Assembly: GCA_945860275.1 (NCBI GenBank)
Contig: CAMAPN010000008.1
Span: 1-44,190 of the forward strand
DNA from: Bifidobacterium breve
GTDB taxonomy: Bacteria; Actinomycetota; Actinomycetes; Nanopelagicales; Nanopelagicaceae
Length of the DNA: 44,190 nucleotides
Reading direction: 5' to 3'
Of the stretch, positions 34,800-43,917 are shown piece after piece. A program made the position numbers and the translations under genes. A model generated the notes under the pieces. It was not told the origin of the DNA. It did not search any database and was given only the letters and a program-made list of their open reading frames with translations. Every line of letters starts with the position of its first letter. The stretch's first letter is position 1.

Positions 34800-34842
34800 G
34801 GGAGCTAGGCAAATCATGGCTGCTCCCCTGAAAAACGGGAGC
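34800..34842 (-). terminator. Terminator-like alternating hairpin after thrB
   Basis: Three segments on the plus strand, GGGAGC (34800-34805), GCTCCC (34822-34827) and GGGAGC (34837-34842), allow the middle one to pair with either neighbour. In the transcript from thrB the first hairpin (six GC-rich pairs, nine-base loop) begins five bases after the stop codon. No U-tract follows, so it is not a canonical intrinsic terminator, but it may end or protect the thr message. Confidence 0.4.
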
Positions 34843-34846
34843 GGTG

Positions 34847-35776
34847 CTAGCCGTTATATATATGAGCGCCTTGGGCGCTCACTCCAACAATCTGGGTTGT
34901 AAATGAATCTCCGCCAGCGCGCGCAATCTCTTGGGCATCGGCGATATTTCCATAATGGAGCGCAAGGACAGTTGGCCCCGAACCCGAGATAAAAGCTGGG
35001 ACCCCCGCTTCACGAAGCGTGGTCATCAATTCATAGCTCTTTGGCATCTGACCCTGTCGATAGAACTGATGAATACGATCTTCCGTTCCAGCAAAAAGCA
35101 ACTCTGGTTTTCGCGCTAGCGCTTCAACCATGAGAGTGCTTCGTGAAATATTCACAGCAGCATCGATATGCGGAATTGTTTCAGGCAAAAGTGCTCGAGC
35201 CTTTTTGGTCGCAACCTCACCTGAGTCAGAAGGTATGAATGCAATTGCCATGATTCGCATATCTACGGGAATTGAAATCGCTTTACCTGATCCATCTTCA
35301 ACCCACGCGATTGTCGCACCGCCATGGAGCGCCGCCGCAACGTTGTCAGGGTGACCTTCTATCTCGGTCGCAAGCGCAAGAAGATCATTGTCATTGAGGC
35401 GTTCGCTTCCAGAGATAACAAGAGAGCGTGCAAGAAAGAGTCCACCGATAATCGCACTTGACGAAGATCCAAGACCTCGACCATGCGGGATTGCATTGAG
35501 CGCACGCAACGCCAAGCCGCGTGGACGACCTCCCATATGATCAAATGCTGCATTCATAGATGAAATCACGAGATTCTTCTCATCTTTACCAACGGTGTTC
35601 GCACCTTCGCCAGCGACTTCTACATCCAAACCCGGTTCGTCTAGCACTTGGGCTGCATATCCATCGTAAATCTCAAGCGCCAAACCTAGACAATCAAAAC
35701 CTGCACCGAGATTTGCACTTGTTGCTGGGACGCGAACGGTCACCGGTGTAGCGCGAAATGTCGGACGAGAGACCAT
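34847..35776 (-). CDS. thrB: Homoserine kinase
   Basis: A 309-residue GHMP-family kinase phosphorylating homoserine for threonine synthesis. The substrate strand is VRVPATSANLGAGFDCLGLAL, the phosphate-binding loop PHGRGLGSSSSAI spans about 97-109, and the C-terminal motif is AGVPAFISGSGPTVLAL. The frame is open upstream to 35857, but that part repeats thrC coding sequence in another frame. ATG 35776 overlaps the thrC stop (TAATG) and has GGAG upstream. It is the last gene of the argS-lysA-hom-thrC-thrB run and ends with YIYNG. Confidence 0.97.
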   Translation of the reverse strand: MVSRPTFRATPVTVRVPATSANLGAGFDCLGLALEIYDGYAAQVLDEPGLDVEVAGEGANTVGKDEKNLVISSMNAAFDHMGGRPRGLALRALNAIPHGRGLGSSSSAIIGGLFLARSLVISGSERLNDNDLLALATEIEGHPDNVAAALHGGATIAWVEDGSGKAISIPVDMRIMAIAFIPSDSGEVATKKARALLPETIPHIDAAVNISRSTLMVEALARKPELLFAGTEDRIHQFYRQGQMPKSYELMTTLREAGVPAFISGSGPTVLALHYGNIADAQEIARAGGDSFTTQIVGVSAQGAHIYNG

Positions 35777-36849
35777 TAGGACAACTCCAAAACCCTTGCT
35801 GCTTCCTGAAGCGAAACTGGGATAACAATAGGGTCTGCGGAGCCTTCCAGGGCCCATTGCACATCTTTTAATCCATTACCCGTTACGGTGATGACAATCT
35901 TCTGATCCTTTGGAAGTCGCCCTGCCGCCTTGGCTTTCAACAATCCTGCAAGTCCAGCAGCAGATGATGGTTCACAGAAGATTCCCTCTCGCCCTGCAAT
36001 AAGTCGGTAGGCGCTCAAAATCTCTTCATCGGTCACCGATTCAATTCGTCCATGTGATTGATCGCGCGCTGCTTCAGCCTCTTTCCATGAGGCTGGATTT
36101 CCAATTCGAATTGCTGTTGCAATCGTCTCAGGCTTCTCAACTATCGCACCGCGAACAATCGGAGCTGCGCCTTCTGCTTGATATCCCCACATCTGCGGTA
36201 GCGATTTAGCGATCCGATCGCGGTGATACTCCTGATAGCCCATCCAATATGCGGTGATATTGCCAGCATTTCCTACCGGAAGAGCATGGATATCTGGTGC
36301 GAATCCCAAAGTATCGATGATCTCGAACGCCGCGGTCTTTTGGCCCTGTAAGCGATATGGGTTAACCGAGTTAACAAGTGCCACTGGATAGGTTTCTGCC
36401 AATTGACGAGCAAGAGTCAAGCAATCATCGAAGTTCCCATCAACTTGCAAGAGTTTTGCACCATGAATCACTGCCTGGGCTAACTTACCCATCGCAATCT
36501 TGCCTTGCGGAACCAGAACTGCCGGAATCATTCCCGCTTTAGTCGCGTACGCCGCAGCACTTGCACTGGTGTTTCCTGTCGATGCACAAACTACAACTTT
36601 CGCACCATCTTCGGCAGCTTTACTCATCGCCATCGTCATGCCGCGATCTTTAAATGATCCAGTTGGATTGGAGCCTTCAACTTTGACCCACACTTCGCCA
36701 TTTAACATTTCAGAGAGCACGCATGCGTAGACCAGCGGGGTGCCACCTTCATTAAGGGTAACTATTGGAGTCTTCGCCGAAACCGGAAGACGATGCTTAT
36801 ACTCATTAATTACGCCACGCCAAGGTCGCGCTTGCTTCTTACCAAACAT
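35776..36849 (-). CDS. thrC: Threonine synthase
   Basis: A 357-residue PLP enzyme converting O-phosphohomoserine to threonine. The PLP lysine is Lys67 in [13 protein letters not shown], the phosphate-binding loop is [13 protein letters not shown], and the serine of SSAAGLAGL is at the far end. ATG 36849 shares its first base with the last base of the hom stop codon (TGATG) and follows GGGGAG at ideal distance; a TTG one codon upstream is less likely. It is translationally coupled to hom and thrB. Confidence 0.98.
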   Translation of the reverse strand: MFGKKQARPWRGVINEYKHRLPVSAKTPIVTLNEGGTPLVYACVLSEMLNGEVWVKVEGSNPTGSFKDRGMTMAMSKAAEDGAKVVVCASTGNTSASAAAYATKAGMIPAVLVPQGKIAMGKLAQAVIHGAKLLQVDGNFDDCLTLARQLAETYPVALVNSVNPYRLQGQKTAAFEIIDTLGFAPDIHALPVGNAGNITAYWMGYQEYHRDRIAKSLPQMWGYQAEGAAPIVRGAIVEKPETIATAIRIGNPASWKEAEAARDQSHGRIESVTDEEILSAYRLIAGREGIFCEPSSAAGLAGLLKAKAAGRLPKDQKIVITVTGNGLKDVQWALEGSADPIVIPVSLQEAARVLELS

Positions 36850-38159
36850 CAATTACTCCCCCCTTCGACACGAATCACACTTTCCACTGAACGGACAGTG
36901 TCGAGCTTACGCAATCCTTCGACGGTTTCTGCAAGCGCAGCATCAGGAGCAGAATGCGTGACAACTATGAGCTCTGCTTGCGCACCAGAGCCATCTTGTC
37001 GAACAGTTTGGATAGAGACTGAGTGCGATGCAAAGACGTTTGCCACAGAGGCAAGTACTCCAGGGCGATCATTAACATTTAATCTGATGAGATAACGCGT
37101 AAGAGTTTGGCCCATCGGAGCAATCTCGCGCTCTGCATAGGTACTCTCCTTTGGTCCCAAACCACCGATAACTTTATGGCGAGCAACCGCTACTAAATCT
37201 CCCAGGACCGCAGATGCCGTCGGCGCACCGCCTGCACCACGACCGTAGAACATCAATTCCCCCGCGGCATCTGCTTCTACGAAAACCGCATTGAATGAGT
37301 CGCGAACAGCAGCAAGTGGATGTGTATTTGGAATGAGTGCAGGATGCACTCGAACTGCAATTCGCCCATCTGAAGTTAACTCAGCTATTGCAAGAAGTTT
37401 GACGACATGGCCCATATCTGATGCGATCTGCACGACATCTGCGGTGATTTCGGAGATTCCTTCACGGTAAACATCGCTGCCACTCACGCGAGAATGGAAA
37501 GCAAGACTTGCAAGAATTGATGCCTTTGCCGCCGCATCAAACCCTTCAACATCAGCGGTTGGATCTGCCTCGGCAAAACCAAGAGCTTGCGCTTCTTTAA
37601 GCGCCGATTCAAAAGATATTCCTTGCTCAGACATCTTGCTAAGAATGAAGTTAGTCGTGCCATTGACGATACCCATTACGCGCAGAACGTGATCTCCAGC
37701 AAGTGAATCGCGAAGCGGTCGAATAATTGGAATTGCACCTGCTACTGCCGCTTCGAAATAGAGATCCACATTATTTTTTGCTGCCGCTTCAAACAATTCA
37801 CCACCATGTTGCGCCAAGAGCGCTTTATTTGCCGTGACAACAGATTTGCCTGAGTTGAGCGCAGCGAGAATGAGCGTGCGCGCAGGTTCGATGCCACCGA
37901 TAACTTCGATAACGACATCGATGCTTGGGTCGTTCACGACCGACGTGGCATCTGTAGTTACTTTTACGCCAGCTCGCTCAAGCGCTGGGCGAGCTTTCTT
38001 TCCATCATGGACGGCTACCGCGACTAAGTTGAGATTGGCCCCGGCGCGAGCGGCAAGATCATCATGGCCAGCGAGCAACTGTTGGGCAACGCTACTTCCC
38101 ACTGAGCCAGCGCCAAGTAGCCCGATAGATATCGAGCGCGCTAATTGATCGTTTCCCAC
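36849..38159 (-). CDS. hom: Homoserine dehydrogenase
   Basis: A 436-residue NAD(P)-dependent oxidoreductase converting aspartate semialdehyde to homoserine. The dinucleotide-binding loop is [12 protein letters not shown] near the N terminus, followed by [27 protein letters not shown] and the catalytic [23 protein letters not shown] region. The C-terminal ~80 residues form an ACT domain ([24 protein letters not shown]), the usual site of threonine feedback control. The start is GTG 38159 with GGGAG nine bases before it. It lies 47 bases after lysA. Confidence 0.98.
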   Translation of the reverse strand: MGNDQLARSISIGLLGAGSVGSSVAQQLLAGHDDLAARAGANLNLVAVAVHDGKKARPALERAGVKVTTDATSVVNDPSIDVVIEVIGGIEPARTLILAALNSGKSVVTANKALLAQHGGELFEAAAKNNVDLYFEAAVAGAIPIIRPLRDSLAGDHVLRVMGIVNGTTNFILSKMSEQGISFESALKEAQALGFAEADPTADVEGFDAAAKASILASLAFHSRVSGSDVYREGISEITADVVQIASDMGHVVKLLAIAELTSDGRIAVRVHPALIPNTHPLAAVRDSFNAVFVEADAAGELMFYGRGAGGAPTASAVLGDLVAVARHKVIGGLGPKESTYAEREIAPMGQTLTRYLIRLNVNDRPGVLASVANVFASHSVSIQTVRQDGSGAQAELIVVTHSAPDAALAETVEGLRKLDTVRSVESVIRVEGGSN

Positions 38160-38206
38160 TGGCTAACTCTCCCACATTGGGCCGCTCTCCCGATGAACCC
38201 GACGAG

Positions 38207-39556
38207 TTAACCCTCTTCCAGCGCCAGCAAATCGGAGATTTTCTCGCGTCGAATGATGATTCGTGCGGAGCCATCACGCACGACGACAACTGGTGGGCGG
38301 AGTATGTGGTTGTAATTGCTCGCCATACTTCTGCCATATGCCCCGGTGGCAGGAATTGCCAGGATGTCTCCAGGAACAATGTCGCTAGGCAGCGCAATCT
38401 GGCGAATCACGATATCTCCGCTCTCGCAATGCTTACCAACAACTCGACTATCTGTTGTTGGCGCATTTGAGCTTCGATTGGCAACGAGCGCTGAATACTC
38501 CGCGCCATAGAGTGCAGGTCGAATGTTGTCACTCAGACCGCCATCAACAGAGATGTATGTTCGCGTCTTTCCATCTTCTAGTAGTACATCTTTTACGGTG
38601 CCAACTTGATACAAAGTGACCATCGCAGGTCCAGCAATCGCTCGCCCTGGTTCAATGGCGATTGAAGGAATCTCAATCTCATACTTAGCGCACAGCTCGG
38701 TCAACGCGGCATGGATTCGAGTCAGCACACTCTCAATATCCATCGGATCATCAGAATCTACGTAGGCAATTCCAAATCCGCCGCCAAAATCTAAATGATG
38801 CAAGGCCGCGCCCTGATTCTTTTTCACATCAGCGATGAATTTCACAAGACGTTCTACCGCCAGGATGTGCCCGGTTTCATCGAAAATCTGGGAACCAATG
38901 TGGCAATGCACGCCTTCCAAGTTGATGTGCTCTGCATTCAAAGCTGTTACTGCAGCAAGCATGGCAGCGCCACTTGCAATTGAGAATCCAAACTTCACAT
39001 CTTCGTGAGCAGTGGCAATCGATTCATGCGTATGCGCTGATATTCCCGGAGTTAATCGAAGGAGTACTGATTGTTTCTTCCCTAACAATCCTGCGATTGA
39101 GTTAATCCGATCAAGCTCGATAAGCGAATCGGCAACGATGAAGCGAACTCCAACTTTTATAGCCTCTTCGATCTCTGCAATTGACTTGTTATTGCCATGC
39201 AATTCAATGCGATTGGTTGGGAATTTTGCCGCCAGAGCGACCGCCAATTCGCCTCCAGTACAGACATCAAGATTCACGCCATCCTCAGCCAACCATTTAG
39301 CTGTTGCGATAGAGGTGAAAGCTTTACTCGCGTAATAAACCTTTGCTGTTGGGCCAAATATTTTTTCGACGGCGCTTCGGAATTTCACTGCACGCGCGCG
39401 AAAGTCAGTTTCATCAAGGATGAAGACTGGCGTGCCGAAGCGCTCCATCAATTCCGTTGCCGAAATTCCGCCAAGCGAGAGCTCGCCACTCTTACTATCT
39501 GTTCGCGCAGTGGCAGGCCAGATAGCTGGATTAAGTCGTGACGTCACATTGGCCAT
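38207..39556 (-). CDS. lysA: Diaminopimelate decarboxylase
   Basis: A 449-residue PLP enzyme producing lysine from meso-diaminopimelate. The PLP lysine is Lys78 in KVYYASKAF. Other signatures are HGNNKS, the HCHIGSQI motif, LDFGGGFGIAY and the EPGRAIAGPA phosphate-binding segment, and the distal cysteine region reads GKHCESGDIV. ATG 39556 overlaps the argS stop. The pairing argS-lysA-hom is the known mycobacterial order. Confidence 0.98.
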   Translation of the reverse strand: MANVTSRLNPAIWPATARTDSKSGELSLGGISATELMERFGTPVFILDETDFRARAVKFRSAVEKIFGPTAKVYYASKAFTSIATAKWLAEDGVNLDVCTGGELAVALAAKFPTNRIELHGNNKSIAEIEEAIKVGVRFIVADSLIELDRINSIAGLLGKKQSVLLRLTPGISAHTHESIATAHEDVKFGFSIASGAAMLAAVTALNAEHINLEGVHCHIGSQIFDETGHILAVERLVKFIADVKKNQGAALHHLDFGGGFGIAYVDSDDPMDIESVLTRIHAALTELCAKYEIEIPSIAIEPGRAIAGPAMVTLYQVGTVKDVLLEDGKTRTYISVDGGLSDNIRPALYGAEYSALVANRSSNAPTTDSRVVGKHCESGDIVIRQIALPSDIVPGDILAIPATGAYGRSMASNYNHILRPPVVVVRDGSARIIIRREKISDLLALEEG

Positions 39557-41205
39557 TACATTCGCTCCGGTGCGTTTACGCCAAGGAGTGCTAATCCGTT
39601 AGCGAGTAATTGTCGGGTTGCAGAACACAGTAGCGCCCGCGAGGTATGAAGCGCACCCGGTTTTTCATCTCCCATTGGCAACACCCGGCAGTCGTTATAG
39701 AACCGGTGATAAAGCCCGGCAATCTCCTCTAAATATCGTGCGACTTTATGTGGCCCCCGCACTTGAGCGGCCGCGAGAACCACCTGCGGGAATTGGGCTA
39801 GCGCCCCCGCAAGTTCAGTTTCCCGCTCATGAATGAGCAGCTTTTCTTGGAAATCCTCAAGAGCCATCGAGACGCCTAAGTCTGTTGCATTTCGCAGTAG
39901 CGCACTGATTCGCGCATGTGCGTACTGCACGTAGTAGACAGGATTGTCATTGGAATGCTTTTTCATCAGATCGACATCTAATGTGAGTGGGGTATCGGTT
40001 GGATATCTGCTCAACGTGTAGCGAGCAGCATCAACTCCAACCTTCTCGACCAATTCTTCTAGCGTGATGATGGTGCCAGCCCGCTTGGAGAGCTTAACTT
40101 CCTCACCATTTTCAAAAATCTTCACCATCTGGCCGATAAGTACTTCGATGTTCTGCTCTGGATCATCACCGGCGCAGGCCACGAGGGCTTTGAGTCTGCC
40201 AACATAACCATGATGATCGGCGCCAAGCAGGTAGATACATAAATCAAAACCACGTGAGCGCTTATCAAGATAGTAAGCAGTATCAGAGGTGAAGTAGGTC
40301 AGCTCACCATCAGCTTTGACCAAAACACGATCTTTATCGTCGCCAAAATCTGTTGTGCGTAACCAAGTTGCACCATCTGCTTTGAAGATATGGCCCTTAT
40401 CTTCTAATCGTTGTGCGACTGTTGCCACTGCACCCGAATCATGAAGTGATTTCTCGGAGTACCAGACATCAAAATGCGTGCCAAATATTTTTAGTACCTG
40501 CTGTTGTTGCTCTAATTGAAGTCGATATCCTGCATCTCGGAACGCGGCGAGCGCACTCTCACCACTCTTTTCCATGATGGCCGGATCTTCGACCACAATT
40601 TGATGAGCAAGATCCTGGATGTAAGCACCGTGATATCCATTCTCTGGCGTAATTAAACCATGAGCAGCTGCGTGCATTGAGGCTGCAAAAAGATCCATCT
40701 GCGTGCCACGATCGTTGATATAAAACTCACGCGTAACTTTTGCGCCGGCGGCAATCAGCACGCGCGCGATGGAATCACCAACTGCAGCCCATCTGGTGTG
40801 GCCAAGATGTAACGGGCCAGTTGGATTTGCACTGATGAATTCCAAATTGATGTGCAGTCCAGCGAGCGCACTGCCCTGACCGTACTTCGCACCTTGCGAA
40901 AGTACTTCGCGAACAATTGCACTCTGCGCACCTTGCGCTAGCGTGATATTGATGAAGCCAGGTCCTGCGATATCAACTTTCGCGATGCCTGCAATCGCGC
41001 CAAAGAGAGGTGCGATTACCGCCGCCAATTCGCGCGGATTTTTTCCTGCCGACTTGGCCATTTGGAGCGCGATCGAGGTGGCGTAATCTCCATGCTCGCG
41101 ATTCTTCGGCCGCTCCAGGGGGATCTGTGCCGGCACCGGGCCAATATCTAGGCCTGAGCGGGCAAGCTCCGCCGATAAGACCTGGGCTAGCTCCTCTGGA
41201 TTCAC
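39556..41205 (-). CDS. argS: Arginyl-tRNA synthetase
   Basis: A 549-residue class Ia aminoacyl-tRNA synthetase from GTG 41205. The N-terminal Add-1 domain is followed by the HIGH-equivalent GPLHLGHTRWAAVGD, the Rossmann core, the KMSK-equivalent VKLSKRAGT and a C-terminal anticodon-binding helical domain. The frame extends to a GTG at 41250 but the first fifteen residues (MARYLAKGKADTLIG) are not conserved-looking, and a TACCCT box seven bases before GTG 41205 supports a leaderless start there. It is divergent from tRNA-Leu, whose promoter must overlap the argS 5' end. It heads the lysine/threonine operon. Confidence 0.96.
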   Translation of the reverse strand: MNPEELAQVLSAELARSGLDIGPVPAQIPLERPKNREHGDYATSIALQMAKSAGKNPRELAAVIAPLFGAIAGIAKVDIAGPGFINITLAQGAQSAIVREVLSQGAKYGQGSALAGLHINLEFISANPTGPLHLGHTRWAAVGDSIARVLIAAGAKVTREFYINDRGTQMDLFAASMHAAAHGLITPENGYHGAYIQDLAHQIVVEDPAIMEKSGESALAAFRDAGYRLQLEQQQQVLKIFGTHFDVWYSEKSLHDSGAVATVAQRLEDKGHIFKADGATWLRTTDFGDDKDRVLVKADGELTYFTSDTAYYLDKRSRGFDLCIYLLGADHHGYVGRLKALVACAGDDPEQNIEVLIGQMVKIFENGEEVKLSKRAGTIITLEELVEKVGVDAARYTLSRYPTDTPLTLDVDLMKKHSNDNPVYYVQYAHARISALLRNATDLGVSMALEDFQEKLLIHERETELAGALAQFPQVVLAAAQVRGPHKVARYLEEIAGLYHRFYNDCRVLPMGDEKPGALHTSRALLCSATRQLLANGLALLGVNAPERM

Positions 41206-41218
41206 ACCTATAAGGGTA
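41206..41218 (-). promoter_or_regulatory. -10 box for argS operon
   Basis: On the minus strand TACCCT is followed by seven bases (TATAGGT) and GTG 41205. This is one base longer than the six-base spacing seen at five other genes here, still within the range for transcription starting at the first base of the start codon. Confidence 0.4.
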
Positions 41219-41259
41219 TCGGCCTTACCCTTAGCCAGGTAACGCGCCACTTATCTCAC

Positions 41260-41343
41260 GCGGGAGTGGTGAAATGGCAGACACGCAGGTCTTAGGAACC
41301 TGTGACTTCGGTCGTGTGGGTTCAAGTCCCACCTCCCGCACCA
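41260..41343 (+). tRNA. tRNA-Leu (anticodon TAG)
   Basis: A class II tRNA. The acceptor stem GCGGGAG pairs with CTCCCGC, the anticodon stem CAGGT/ACCTG encloses the loop CTTAGGA (anticodon TAG), the long variable arm runs through TGACTTCGGTCG, and the T arm has GTGGG-TTCAAGT-CCCAC. CCA is encoded at 41341-41343. The next gene's start codon is only 28 bases after the CCA. Confidence 0.98.
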
Positions 41344-41371
41344 TTGCAAGACTTTCATCAGGAGTTAGACC

Positions 41372-42580
41372 GTGAAATTACAAGATCTCGTTCGAGAGAA
41401 GTATGTCGGTCGCTTCTATTTTGCTCGCTTCGTTTCAAATGTAGGGAATGGCATGGCTCCAGTTGCATTGGCGTTTGCTGTTTTAGATCTACCAAATGGC
41501 AGCGCGACGTTATTAGGCACGATTCTAGGTATTAACACCGTCGCACTTTTGATCATGTTCCCATTCGGCGGTGTTATAGCTGATCGATACGGCAGAGCTA
41601 AATGGATTGCCTATGGCGATGTGATGACTGCCGTGTTGCTCTTCTTTCAAGTTTCTTTCTTTGCAACCGGCAACGTACCGTTCTGGGTTTTTGTTGTCGT
41701 CAATGTTGGTTGCGGTTTACTACTTGGCATCTGGTGGCCGGCGTTCAATGGTGTACTCCCTGCATTGCTGCCACAGCAAGCGCTTCAGAAAGCTAACGCG
41801 CTCAATAACATGTTTTCAAATACAGCCCTGATCATGGGAGCAGCGCTTGCTGGAATCCTTGTGAGCACGCTCGGAAGTACCACGGCACTTGCGATAGACG
41901 CAGCCACGTTTTTGATTGCGGGCATCGTCGTCTACACCTTCAAACACGTAACCCCTCCGATGGAAATCATCGAGAACACAGTGCTCCACGACTTGAAAGA
42001 GGGATGGCGAGTATTTACCTCGTTTCGATGGTTAGTTGTCATCGATATTTGCTTTGCGTTCATCGTGATGTCCTGGGCTGCTGGCGAAAATGTACTTGGT
42101 CCACTTGTTGCTAAAGAAAAATTCGATGGCGCCAAATCGTGGTCGATGGTTCTTACAGCTGTTTCAGTTGGTCTCATTGTTGGTTCACTCATCGCGATGA
42201 GATTTCATCCGAAATATCCAATGTTTACAATGATGTGCCTAACAGTCTTTCTCGCGATTTACATTTGGACGATTGCACGTCCGCAGCCGCTCTGGGTGAT
42301 AATTCTCGCCGCATTCGTCTGGGGTGTGGTCTTTGATTTATGGAAAACAATCTGGGACACAGCGCTTCAGACGCGAATCCCACGCGAAGCGCTCTCGCGA
42401 GTTGCTGCTTACGATGGCGTGATTGTCATGCTCTTTCGCCCGGTGGGATTGGCGCTTGCTGGCCCGCTGGCAGATAAATTTGGAGTCGAGTTCACGTTAA
42501 ATGGGGCAGCTGCGCTGGTGGTTATTGCCATTCTCTTTTCGCTGATGTTCCCCGAGGTTCGAAAGTTTGAGCGGTTATAG
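41372..42580 (+). CDS. MFS transporter (EntS/MFS_3-like)
   Basis: A 402-residue membrane protein with about twelve helices in two halves. The loop after helix 2 reads GGVIADRYGRAKW, the classic MFS motif A, and LPALLPQQALQKANALNNMFSNTALIMGAALAG in the first half is typical of the enterobactin-exporter/MFS_3 group. Later segments SRVAAYDGVIVMLFRPVGLALAGPLADKFG support the same family. It is likely an exporter; the substrate is unknown. The start is GTG with AGGAG seven bases upstream. With only 28 bases after tRNA-Leu, it is probably transcribed from the tRNA promoter. It ends eight bases from the convergent rdgB stop. Confidence 0.9.
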   Translation: MKLQDLVREKYVGRFYFARFVSNVGNGMAPVALAFAVLDLPNGSATLLGTILGINTVALLIMFPFGGVIADRYGRAKWIAYGDVMTAVLLFFQVSFFATGNVPFWVFVVVNVGCGLLLGIWWPAFNGVLPALLPQQALQKANALNNMFSNTALIMGAALAGILVSTLGSTTALAIDAATFLIAGIVVYTFKHVTPPMEIIENTVLHDLKEGWRVFTSFRWLVVIDICFAFIVMSWAAGENVLGPLVAKEKFDGAKSWSMVLTAVSVGLIVGSLIAMRFHPKYPMFTMMCLTVFLAIYIWTIARPQPLWVIILAAFVWGVVFDLWKTIWDTALQTRIPREALSRVAAYDGVIVMLFRPVGLALAGPLADKFGVEFTLNGAAALVVIAILFSLMFPEVRKFERL

Positions 42581-42588
42581 CCCGGCAG

Positions 42589-43191
42589 CTACGCCCACTT
42601 CTCCCGTTCGGCTGAAATTAATTCCGCAAGCGCGCGCATCGCTTTTCCTCTATGGCTAATTGAATCTTTAATATCGGGAGCAATCTCACCAGAAGTTTCC
42701 GAGAATCCATCGGGTACGAAGATTGGATCGTAACCAAAACCATTGACACCACGGGCGTGATCGATCAATTGTCCTGCCATTTCTGCTCGGATTACTTTTT
42801 CGAACCCACTGGGAGTGACAAAAGCAGCCGCACATACAAATTGTGCGCTTCGATTAGTGATGCCGACCATTTCACGTAACACTTTCTCAAGATTTGCTTG
42901 ATCATCGCCATGTACGCCGCCATAACGCGCGGAGTAAATACCGGGTGCACCACCAAGATGATCAACAGCCAGTCCACTGTCATCGGCGATAGCTGGCAAC
43001 TGTGTAAAGCGCGATACCTCTCGAGCTTTCAATAACGCATTTCCTTCGAAGGTATCTTCACTCTCTTCGATATCCGAGAGCTCTGGAAAACTATCAGTCC
43101 CAAGAAGTTCCACACTTGGTAATGTGATGGCAAAAATTCGTTCGAGCTCTCTAATCTTTCCTTTATTTCTCGTTGCAAGAACTATCTGCAC
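42589..43191 (-). CDS. rdgB: XTP/dITP pyrophosphatase (RdgB/HAM1 family)
   Basis: A 200-residue nucleotide house-cleaning enzyme hydrolysing dITP, ITP and XTP to prevent their incorporation. It begins IVLATRNKGKIREL, the family signature, followed by EESEDTFEGNALLKA, the metal site ADDSGLAVDHLGGAPGIYSARYGG, and FGYDPIFVPDG with SHRGKAMRAL at the C terminus. The GTG start comes directly after the rph stop (TAAGTG), so the genes are coupled. The murI-rph-rdgB order is common in Actinobacteria. Confidence 0.97.
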   Translation of the reverse strand: MQIVLATRNKGKIRELERIFAITLPSVELLGTDSFPELSDIEESEDTFEGNALLKAREVSRFTQLPAIADDSGLAVDHLGGAPGIYSARYGGVHGDDQANLEKVLREMVGITNRSAQFVCAAAFVTPSGFEKVIRAEMAGQLIDHARGVNGFGYDPIFVPDGFSETSGEIAPDIKDSISHRGKAMRALAELISAEREKWA

Positions 43192-43917
43192 TTACGCCAA
43201 AGCCTTCTTCTGCAATCCAGCCAATTGGCCGCAACCAGCTAGCGCTAAATCCAGGAGATTATCGAGAAGTGCGCGATCAAATGGATCGCGCTCGGCCGTT
43301 CCCTGCACTTCAACGAATTTACCCGAACCCGTGCAGACGACATTCATATCAGTCTCGGCTCGGACATCCTCTTCGTAGCAGAGATCAAGCATGGGTTGGC
43401 CATCGATAATCCCTACCGAAATCGCTGAGATGGAATCAGTAATGGGAGATTTCAACACAATCGATTTCGCCATCGCCCAACCGATTGCATCAGAGAGCGC
43501 AACGTATGCACCAGTGATTGCTGCAGTCCGTGTACCCCCATCTGCTTGCAAAACATCGCAATCAAGAATGATGGTGTTCTCACCTAGTGCGGACATATCA
43601 ATAATTGAGCGGAGCGAGCGCCCAATCAATCGAGAGATCTCTTGAGTTCTGCCGCCAAGCTTTCCTTTGACGCTTTCGCGATCAGAACGGGTATGAGTTG
43701 CTCGCGGCAACATCGAATATTCGGCCGTGACCCATCCTTTTCCCTGACCTTGCATCCATCGCGGCACTCCCTGGGTAAATGAAGCAGTGCAGAGCACCCG
43801 CGTCTTTCCAAACTCAACAAGCACCGAGCCTTCAGCATGCTCAGACCAGTTACGGGTAAAACGAACCTCCCGAAGCTGATTGTCGGTTCTACCGTCGATG
43901 CGTGGCGTTGTGCTCAT
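43192..43917 (-). CDS. rph: Ribonuclease PH
   Basis: A 241-residue phosphorolytic 3'-5' exoribonuclease that trims tRNA 3' ends as a hexamer. The N-terminal [41 protein letters not shown], the [33 protein letters not shown] block and [25 protein letters not shown] are characteristic. Its ATG overlaps the murI stop (ATGA). The relevance to this genome is direct: at least tRNA-Val lacks an encoded CCA and needs 3' maturation. Confidence 0.98.
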   Translation of the reverse strand: MSTTPRIDGRTDNQLREVRFTRNWSEHAEGSVLVEFGKTRVLCTASFTQGVPRWMQGQGKGWVTAEYSMLPRATHTRSDRESVKGKLGGRTQEISRLIGRSLRSIIDMSALGENTIILDCDVLQADGGTRTAAITGAYVALSDAIGWAMAKSIVLKSPITDSISAISVGIIDGQPMLDLCYEEDVRAETDMNVVCTGSGKFVEVQGTAERDPFDRALLDNLLDLALAGCGQLAGLQKKALA

